Positions 58,263-64,000 of a DNA stretch of 64,000 nt are shown in pieces; position 1 is the first letter of the stretch, and every line of letters starts with the position of its first letter. Source of the DNA: Martinezella tropici (GTDB lineage Bacteria > Pseudomonadota > Alphaproteobacteria > Rhizobiales > Rhizobiaceae). The stretch spans positions 62,001 to 126,000 of the forward strand of contig JUHI01000006.1 in NCBI GenBank assembly GCA_000799755.1. The letters are read 5' to 3'. The notes below the pieces were generated by a model. It made no database searches, was not told the origin of the DNA, and saw only the letters and a list, made by a program, of their open reading frames with translations. The position numbers were made by a program, and so were the translations under genes.

Positions 58263-58970
58263 ATGTTCGAGGGCATGAACAAACCGGAAAACCTTCATCA
58301 AAGACCGATCGTTTCGGTCGATCTCGCAATTTTCGCGCTGGCGCCGGATGGACTGGAGGTTCTCCTGGCACAACGCGGCACGGAACCGTTTGCAGGAAGC
58401 TGGGCCTTGCCCGGCGGCTGGATTCACGTCGAGGAGGACGAAGACCTCGAAGCCGCGGCGCAGCGCGTCCTGAGCGAGAAGACGGGTGTCGCAGCCCCTT
58501 ATTTCGAGCAGGTCGGCGTTTTCGGGAATGCGGCGCGCGATCCGCGCGGCTGGAGCCTGAGCGTGACCTATATGGCATTGATCGCGCAGGATGCCGTCAT
58601 CCTGCAGCATGGCGGCAATGTCACCGACGCCGCCTGGCATCCGATCGATAGTGAAACGGCAGCAAAGCCTCTTGCCTTCGATCATGCTGCCATTCTGAAG
58701 GCAGCGGTTACGAGATTGCGCAACAAGGTCGAATATACGACCCTGCCGGTGCATCTGCTGCCGGAGGCATTCACACTCAGCGAATTGCAGGCCGTCTACG
58801 AGCGGCTTCTCGGTCGCATGCTTGATAAATCGGCCTTTCGCAAACGTATCGCCGAAGTCGATTTCATCGAGCCGATCGCCGGTGAAATGCGCCGCGCCAG
58901 CAATCGCCCGGCCCAGCTCTACCGGCTGAAACAGGCACGCTCGACAGTCTTCTTCGACCGGACGATCTGA
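58263..58970 (+). CDS. NrtR-like Nudix-domain transcriptional regulator
   Basis: 235-residue protein with an N-terminal Nudix fold (IVSVDLAIFALAPDGLEVLL; WALPGGWIHVEEDEDLEAAA) and a C-terminal winged helix (LLPEAFTLSELQAVYERLLG, then KSAFRKRIAEVDFIEPI). The Nudix box is degenerate: REUxEExGU reads RVLSEKTGV, losing the first glutamate, as in NrtR regulators that bind ADP-ribose-type ligands instead of hydrolysing them. Two ATGs (58263, 58275) are possible; the first has AAGGGA. It is divergent from the SPFH/NAD-kinase-like pair, which links that pair to NAD metabolism. Confidence 0.87.
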   Translation: MFEGMNKPENLHQRPIVSVDLAIFALAPDGLEVLLAQRGTEPFAGSWALPGGWIHVEEDEDLEAAAQRVLSEKTGVAAPYFEQVGVFGNAARDPRGWSLSVTYMALIAQDAVILQHGGNVTDAAWHPIDSETAAKPLAFDHAAILKAAVTRLRNKVEYTTLPVHLLPEAFTLSELQAVYERLLGRMLDKSAFRKRIAEVDFIEPIAGEMRRASNRPAQLYRLKQARSTVFFDRTI

Positions 58971-59158
58971 AGCAGCACATTTCCGCGCAAGAGGCAGTTC
59001 GTCTTTGACATGGAACTCTTTTTGTCCAAACTCTGCCTTTGTGATGGTACAAATAGCGCGGAACCCGATTGAAACAGGCAGACGGGACGTTTAAACCGCG
59101 CCGGCAATATCGGCGGCAAGGGCCTTAGAAACAGGAATGAGCGGCGGCAGGAGTTGGA

Positions 59159-59788
59159 GTGACTGATCCATACGATATTCTCGGCGTTGCGCGCGATGCG
59201 GGCGAAGAGCAGATCAAGGCGGCCTATCGCAAGCGCGCGAAGGCGGCCCACCCGGATTCCGGCGGCGATAGCGATGCTTTCGCCCGATTGCAGAAGGCCT
59301 ATCAGCTGCTTCTCGATCCAGTGCGCCGCAAGGTGTTCGACGACACCGGCTACGATGTCGAACTGACCGATGCCGTCGACCTGCAGGCGCTGGTCGCAAT
59401 CGAAAAGCTCATCACCGAGATGGTGCTGGACGAACGCGAGCCGGGCAGCTTCGATCCGGTCGCCAAGATGCGTGCAAGCCTGCTGGAGGAAATCCGCAAG
59501 GCGAATTTCAGCAAGAGCGAGCTCGAACGTCACTCGAACCGCATCGGCCTTCACCTCGACCGGCTGGGCAAGCGCCCCGGCAAGGACGTGGTCGGCCATA
59601 TGCTGCGCGCCCGCATCAAGGCGATCGCCACCGCAATCAGCGAAACGGAAGCCAAGATCGGTGCCAGCGAACGCGCCTGTGACATGCTCGAGGGTTACCT
59701 TTACGAACTGGACGAGCCGCAGGATGAAGCGGATGCAGCTCCCGAAATCGAGTGGGACGAGCCACGGGTCCGCTCGGCCGCGCAATAG
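59159..59788 (+). CDS. J-domain (DnaJ-like) protein
   Basis: 209-residue protein with an N-terminal J domain: DPYDILGVARDAGEEQIKAA and the HPD motif at 31-33, which stimulates DnaK ATPase. The remainder is helical and acidic near the end, with no Gly/Phe region or zinc fingers, so it is a type III J protein. The start is a GTG at 59159 with CAGGAG upstream; no in-frame ATG is nearer. Its client is unknown. Confidence 0.88.
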   Translation: MTDPYDILGVARDAGEEQIKAAYRKRAKAAHPDSGGDSDAFARLQKAYQLLLDPVRRKVFDDTGYDVELTDAVDLQALVAIEKLITEMVLDEREPGSFDPVAKMRASLLEEIRKANFSKSELERHSNRIGLHLDRLGKRPGKDVVGHMLRARIKAIATAISETEAKIGASERACDMLEGYLYELDEPQDEADAAPEIEWDEPRVRSAAQ

Positions 59789-59866
59789 CAGCGGCGCGTT
59801 GCGCGCCGTCCTCCGCGTTCAGATTTCGCGTTTGCCTTGATCGCGAGATCACTTTCGGCAACGCTA

Positions 59867-59881
59867 TGTTGCAATGCAACA
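59867..59881. promoter_or_regulatory. 15-base palindrome upstream of flippase gene
   Basis: TGTTGCA-A-TGCAACA is perfectly symmetric and lies 134 bases before the flippase start in a 226-base gap with no other gene. It may be an operator for the surface-polysaccharide genes. Confidence 0.4.
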
Positions 59882-60014
59882 ATCGTCCCTAGACAAATCG
59901 AGGTGCTGGCCTAGATCAAGCATCCGACACGCTGTCTTGTTCCATCGAATGATGGCGAGGCGGCAATGACGGACGCCGGAATTCCGGTGCCGATGACGGT
60001 CTATATGGCGAGGT

Positions 60015-61511
60015 ATGCGTTTGCTGGTTTCCAAAGCGGATGAAATCGTCTTTGAACATCTGAGCGAAAACCGATCGCGGGCCGCATTGAGGGGTGCCTT
60101 CTGGTCGGCGCTGGATACGCTGATCCCGACGGCGCTCAACAGCCTGGTTTTCGTTGTCACGTCGCGTTTTCTGCTACCGCAGGATTTCGGTCTGGTCGCA
60201 CTCGCCTTCGCCATCGTCAGTTTCGCCGCCGGCTTCGGGCCGACGGCATTCGGCGAGGCGCTGATCCAGCAGAAATCCATTCGACGCAGCCATCTCGATA
60301 CCGTCTTCTGGCTGTCCTTCGTCTCCGCGGCCATTCTTTATGCCGCGCTATTTCTGCTTTCGCCGTTTCTCGCCCATTGGGTCGGACATGACGACATCGT
60401 CAAGCTGCTGCTGATTATCGGCCTCAAGATCTTCTTCGACATGATGATTATCGTCCCCAACGCCCTCATCGGCCGGACGATGTCGTTTCATCTGGCGGCG
60501 GCCCGCACCGCGATCGCCACCTTCGTCTCGGCCGCCATCTGCCTTTCGCTGATTTTCGCCGGTTTCGGGCTTTGGGCGCTTGCGATCGCCCAGATCGCCG
60601 CGCCGGCCGCCGCCTGCATTGCAGCTTTCTGGGGCGCAAAATGGCTGCCCGGTTTCAGGGTCAAGCTCTCAAGCCTGCGCGAACTGTTGCATTACGGCGC
60701 CTTCGCCTCGGGCAACCGCTTTCTCCAGACTATGAATCTCGACCAGTTGATCATCGGCACGCTGGTCAGCCCGGCCGCTCTCGGCATCTATAATTTCGCG
60801 CGGCGGCTCTACGAAATGCTCAACAACGTCGTGGCGGGCGGCCTGAATTCGGTGAGCCACGTCCTGCTCTCCTCCCTGCAGCACGACAAGGACAAGGTGC
60901 GGGAAGCTTTTCTCATGGCGACCTTCGGCTGCTCGCTGGTGTCCTTCCCGGCCTTTATGGGACTGGCAGCGGTCGCAGACGACGCCATTCCGCTGATCTT
61001 CGGCCCACACTGGGCGGCCGCCATCTGGCCGGTTCGCTTCTTCTGCGTGATCGGCCTGATGGCTGGCATCGGCGTGATCCAGGCATCGCTGATCACCAGT
61101 CAGGGCAGGTCCGACTGGTGGTTCTATTATCAGCTGGTGCGCAACGTCGTCTCGATCCTCACCGTTTTCATTCTCCACAAATATGGCGTGTCGACCGTCG
61201 TCTTCGGGCTCATGGTCGGAGTGCTGCTGCTTTGGCCGGTGACGCTTTGGATGGTCTCGCGATTGATCGGTCTCAGCATTTCGGAATATTTCGGTCAGTT
61301 CCTGCGACCGATCGCGGCCTATCTCGGCATGCTTGTCGTCGTTCTGGCAGCCTCGTCAGCCTTGTACGACCGCCCCCTCGCGGTGCGTCTGATCTGCGAA
61401 GTGCTGGTCGGTGGCCTCACCTATTCGGGCCTCATCCTTCTCTTGTGCCGGGAAAGGGTCCTCTTCCTCGTGCGGACGACACTGCAAGGTCGCCGCGCCA
61501 GGACACAGTAG
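60015..61511 (+). CDS. Polysaccharide flippase (Wzx/PST family)
   Basis: 498-residue integral membrane protein with roughly 12-14 hydrophobic spans. The N-terminal region reads ALRGAFWSALDTLIPTALNS then FLLPQDFGLVALAFAIVSF, the classic start of lipopolysaccharide/exopolysaccharide flippases (WzxC/ExoT-like). The central loop YNFARRLYEMLNNVVAGG is also typical. It would move lipid-linked sugar units across the inner membrane. The ribosome site is weak (GGCGAGGT). It precedes a glycosyltransferase and an acyltransferase. Confidence 0.9.
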   Translation: MRLLVSKADEIVFEHLSENRSRAALRGAFWSALDTLIPTALNSLVFVVTSRFLLPQDFGLVALAFAIVSFAAGFGPTAFGEALIQQKSIRRSHLDTVFWLSFVSAAILYAALFLLSPFLAHWVGHDDIVKLLLIIGLKIFFDMMIIVPNALIGRTMSFHLAAARTAIATFVSAAICLSLIFAGFGLWALAIAQIAAPAAACIAAFWGAKWLPGFRVKLSSLRELLHYGAFASGNRFLQTMNLDQLIIGTLVSPAALGIYNFARRLYEMLNNVVAGGLNSVSHVLLSSLQHDKDKVREAFLMATFGCSLVSFPAFMGLAAVADDAIPLIFGPHWAAAIWPVRFFCVIGLMAGIGVIQASLITSQGRSDWWFYYQLVRNVVSILTVFILHKYGVSTVVFGLMVGVLLLWPVTLWMVSRLIGLSISEYFGQFLRPIAAYLGMLVVVLAASSALYDRPLAVRLICEVLVGGLTYSGLILLLCRERVLFLVRTTLQGRRARTQ

Positions 61512-61599
61512 AGCCGTCGCGACCACCGGACTGGAGCGGCACCCATACGGGTCCCTTCGACCGTCGCGATGGCAATAGCAAATGTCGGAAAGGTGCCTC

Positions 61600-62415
61600 A
61601 TGACACTGGTTACGTTCATCATACCCGTTCGCCATCAGGCCAATTCCAAGGATTGGCCATCGCTGAAACGACGGCTTGCACAGACGATCGCCTCGATCTC
61701 CGGGCAATCCAACAGCAACTGGCGGGGTGTGGTCGTCGCCAATGAAGGCGCCGATCTGCCCGAGATGCCGCCGAATTTTACGGCGGAGCGCGTGACCTTC
61801 CCGCCGAACCAGCTGCACGACATCGATGGCGCCGACCGCGAGAAGGTCTATGACGCCTTCCGCCTGGACAAAGGCCGCCGCGTGCTGAGCGGCATGCTTG
61901 CAGCGCGCGATACCCGCTTCTTCATGATCGTCGACGACGACGACTTCGTCAGCTCGAACATCGTCGATTTTGCCGCTGGAAATAGCGATGCGAACGGCTG
62001 GAAGATCGACCGGGGCTATCTCTGGAACGAAGGCGGCCGGCTGCTTTTGCATCACAACGATTTCGCCAATTTCTGCGGCACGTCACTGATCATCCGCTCC
62101 GACCTCTACCGACTACCGACAGCCTTCGAGAATGCCGAGGTCGATTACATCAAATCCATGCTCGGCAGCCACGTGCGCATCGGCAAGCTGCTGGCCGACG
62201 CCGGCTCACCGCTCGGATCGCTGCCCTTTCGCGGGGCGATCTACCGCGTCGGCCATGCCGGAGCGCACAGCAAGTCCTCCAATCTGATCAGGACCCATTT
62301 CCTCAACCGATCGGTGCTGACAAGCCCCCGCCAGTTCCTGGGCAACCTTTCGCGGGTGCGTCCGCTCGATCGAAACTTGAGAAACGAATTCTTCGGCGCG
62401 CGCGCAGCCGGATAG
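61600..62415 (+). CDS. Glycosyltransferase family 2-like protein
   Basis: 271-residue GT-A-type protein starting MTLVTFIIPVRHQANSKDWP. The acidic metal/nucleotide motif is DDDDF in FFMIVDDDDFVSSN; a later HAGAHSKSSNLI may contact the donor. The ATG at 61600 follows GGAAAGG; an open frame to 61582 starts at a poorer codon. Located between a flippase and an acyltransferase, it probably extends a surface polysaccharide. Donor and acceptor are unknown. Confidence 0.85.
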   Translation: MTLVTFIIPVRHQANSKDWPSLKRRLAQTIASISGQSNSNWRGVVVANEGADLPEMPPNFTAERVTFPPNQLHDIDGADREKVYDAFRLDKGRRVLSGMLAARDTRFFMIVDDDDFVSSNIVDFAAGNSDANGWKIDRGYLWNEGGRLLLHHNDFANFCGTSLIIRSDLYRLPTAFENAEVDYIKSMLGSHVRIGKLLADAGSPLGSLPFRGAIYRVGHAGAHSKSSNLIRTHFLNRSVLTSPRQFLGNLSRVRPLDRNLRNEFFGARAAG

Positions 62416-62455
62416 CGCGGGCTCATCCCTTCCGCTCAACGAGAGGCTTCGATCA

Positions 62456-63526
62456 ATGCCGGCTGATGCAACGAGACATAGATATGCCGCGCTGGATGCG
62501 ATGCGCGGCCTGGCGGCATTGGCCGTCGTCGTCTATCACCTCGACAGGCCCTATGCGCCCTCAGCCTATATCGCCGTCGATTTCTTCTTCGTGCTCAGCG
62601 GCTTCGTCATCGCCAGGGCCTACGGAGAGAAGCTCGCGAACGGCATGACGGTGCTCGCCTTCATGACGGCGCGCTACGTGCGCCTCTATCCGCTATTTCT
62701 GATCGGCAGCGTCTACGGCCTAGTGCAATTGCTCCTGCATTGGCAGGCATCCGGTGTCGGACGGACCGATCTTGCAGCAAGCATCGTCTCGACTGTCTTC
62801 ATGCTGCCCTCACCGAGTTTTCTCACACGATCGGCCGGCGACATATGGGCGCTCTACCCGCTGAATGGCCCCGCATGGTCGCTGTTTTGGGAATTGCTTG
62901 CCAATCTGGTCTTCGCGCTCGTGCTCTTCAGGCTGAAAACGCGGAGCCTCATCCTCATCGCCGCGGCTTCGCTTGTCATGCTGATCGGCTCGGTCTTCTA
63001 CCACAAATCGCTCGATCTCGGCTGGGAATGGCGTTCCGTGGATGGCGGCTTTGCCCGCGTCTTCTTCTCCTTCACGCTCGGAATGATTATCTATCGGCTG
63101 CGAAACACCACCGCGCTTGGGAGGACCGTGAACAGCTATGCGGCCCTGCTGCCGATCGCGGCGATCCTGACCTTGCTGTTTCTCCCCACCTATTCGCTGA
63201 AATATGCGCTTGTCTTCTGCATCCTGATCTCGCCGCTCATCGTCCTTGCCGGCACGATGCTGGAGCTGCCGGCCAAACTACAGAAGCTCGGCATCTTTCT
63301 CGGTTATCTCTCCTACCCGATCTATATGTGCCATCGCGGCTTTACCGAGGTCTACGGGCATCTGATGCGCAATGTTCACTTGCCGCATCCCATCTATATC
63401 GGGATCTATCTCGTCGCGATTTCAATCATCGCGCTTATCTCGGCCAAGCTTGCCGAAGTCGTGGTTCGCTATGCCGGCTCCTCGAAAAGCGGCGCCAAAG
63501 GCATCGAGGCTAGCCAACGCGGCTAG
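62456..63526 (+). CDS. Acyltransferase 3 family membrane protein (OafA/ExoZ-like)
   Basis: 356-residue membrane protein with about ten hydrophobic spans. The N-terminal signature RYAALDAMRGLAALAVVVYH contains R17 and H28, the conserved catalytic-type residues, and VDFFFVLSGFVIARAY follows. Such proteins O-acetylate or succinylate exopolysaccharide or O-antigen sugars. A GAGAGG site precedes the ATG. It ends the polysaccharide gene set, 13 bases before the convergent gene at the right edge. Confidence 0.9.
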   Translation: MPADATRHRYAALDAMRGLAALAVVVYHLDRPYAPSAYIAVDFFFVLSGFVIARAYGEKLANGMTVLAFMTARYVRLYPLFLIGSVYGLVQLLLHWQASGVGRTDLAASIVSTVFMLPSPSFLTRSAGDIWALYPLNGPAWSLFWELLANLVFALVLFRLKTRSLILIAAASLVMLIGSVFYHKSLDLGWEWRSVDGGFARVFFSFTLGMIIYRLRNTTALGRTVNSYAALLPIAAILTLLFLPTYSLKYALVFCILISPLIVLAGTMLELPAKLQKLGIFLGYLSYPIYMCHRGFTEVYGHLMRNVHLPHPIYIGIYLVAISIIALISAKLAEVVVRYAGSSKSGAKGIEASQRG

Positions 63527-63539
63527 CCGGTTCAGATGG

Positions 63540-64000
63540 TCACGTGTGGACGGCGGCAAGGGCGATCGCGTCCGCGACCTCCTCAAGCCGATCCGAGAGG
63601 TTGGCTGTGGCGACGCGCAAATGGGTACTGGGCAGGATCGAGAATTTGGCGCCCGGATGCACCGCAATGCCCCGCGCAGCCAGGGTCACCATCGCAAAGG
63701 GTTCCGACGAGACCGGCACCCAGGCGCACAAACCCTCTCCATGTCGCGCGTTGACGCCGCGCTCGCCGAGCGCATCGATGAGGCCCGCCCGGCGCTCCCG
63801 ATAGGTCCTGCGGGCGTGATCGAGGCAGGCTTCCGTCTCGGGGTCGCGCAGCAGCCAGGCGGCTGCGGCCTGCAGGATTCGGCTCGTCCAGCCGGCGCTG
63901 AAACTACGGTAGGACTGGATCTGGTCGACGATCGCTCGCGAGCTCGACAAGACCGCCAAGCGCAGGTCCGGCCCATGCGTTTTCGAAAACGACAGGATAT
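63540..64000 (-). CDS. PLP-dependent aminotransferase domain (MocR-type regulator or class I aminotransferase), partial
   Basis: The C-terminal 153 codons are visible; the gene continues past the right edge. The segment ILSFSKTHGPDLRLAVLSSS contains the PLP-lysine in SFSK followed by GPDLRLA, characteristic of fold-type I enzymes and especially MocR/GntR-type regulators. RQ-type small-domain features follow (RRTYRERRAGLIDALGERG; GEGLCAWVPVS; RGIAVHPGAKF). Whether an N-terminal DNA-binding domain exists cannot be seen. Confidence 0.8.
   Translation of the reverse strand, partial: ILSFSKTHGPDLRLAVLSSSRAIVDQIQSYRSFSAGWTSRILQAAAAWLLRDPETEACLDHARRTYRERRAGLIDALGERGVNARHGEGLCAWVPVSSEPFAMVTLAARGIAVHPGAKFSILPSTHLRVATANLSDRLEEVADAIALAAVHT

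Overview
The window looks like chromosome or chromid DNA of a rhizobium (order Hyphomicrobiales, family Rhizobiaceae). This rests on high and even GC, many solute ABC transporters, divergent regulator/operon pairs, surface-polysaccharide genes, and one intergenic copy of a repeat that resembles the RIME-type elements of Rhizobium. No rRNA, tRNA or CRISPR array was seen. The genus is an inference from family-level impressions; no search was run.

Region 1 (1-6300) is a minus-strand operon: a polar-amino-acid-type ABC transporter (ATPase, two permeases, binding protein) followed by an Asp/Glu racemase-family enzyme, an aldo/keto reductase and an FAD oxidoreductase cut by the window edge. A sulfatase fragment lies upstream. 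Region 2 (6390-16350) is the best-defined system: a sigma-54 type promoter, a guanidine-I (ykkC) riboswitch with a terminator, then a nitrate/taurine-type ABC transporter, two DUF1989 proteins, a biotin-dependent urea/guanidine carboxylase and an allophanate hydrolase. Together these would import guanidine and degrade it to ammonium and CO2 under nitrogen limitation. Region 3 (16600-25850) is a sugar module: a fused class II aldolase/short-chain dehydrogenase, a SorC-type regulator, a PfkB kinase and a ribose-type ABC transporter with two permeases. A shared TTGACATTYGTCA-like operator precedes both operons.

Region 4 (26000-34700) is accessory in character: two small ORFs, a LysR regulator divergent from an enolase-superfamily enzyme, a betaine-demethylase-like Rieske oxygenase and a malate/lactate-type dehydrogenase. 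It then holds an XRE regulator divergent from a membrane desaturase overlapped by a phosphonate-binding-like protein, and it ends in transposase debris. Region 5 (34670-40510) is a kynurenine module: a GntR-FCD regulator divergent from a TrpXYZ-type ABC transporter, kynureninase and an arylformamidase-like hydrolase. Region 6 (40570-43230) holds a VOC-fold protein and a PAS-GGDEF-EAL protein.

Region 7 (43330-51390) is carbohydrate degradation: mannonate dehydratase, a divergent UxuR-like regulator, a GH2 beta-mannosidase and a large GH94-type phosphorylase, possibly acting on beta-1,2-glucan oligomers. Region 8 (51400-64000) has a GSCFA/WcbI pair, a DUF2161 nuclease-like protein, a DegP/HtrA protease, an unusual SPFH plus NAD-kinase-like pair divergent from an NrtR-like Nudix regulator, and a J-domain protein. 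It closes with a surface-polysaccharide set (flippase, glycosyltransferase, acyltransferase) and a partial PLP-dependent MocR/aminotransferase gene at the right edge.
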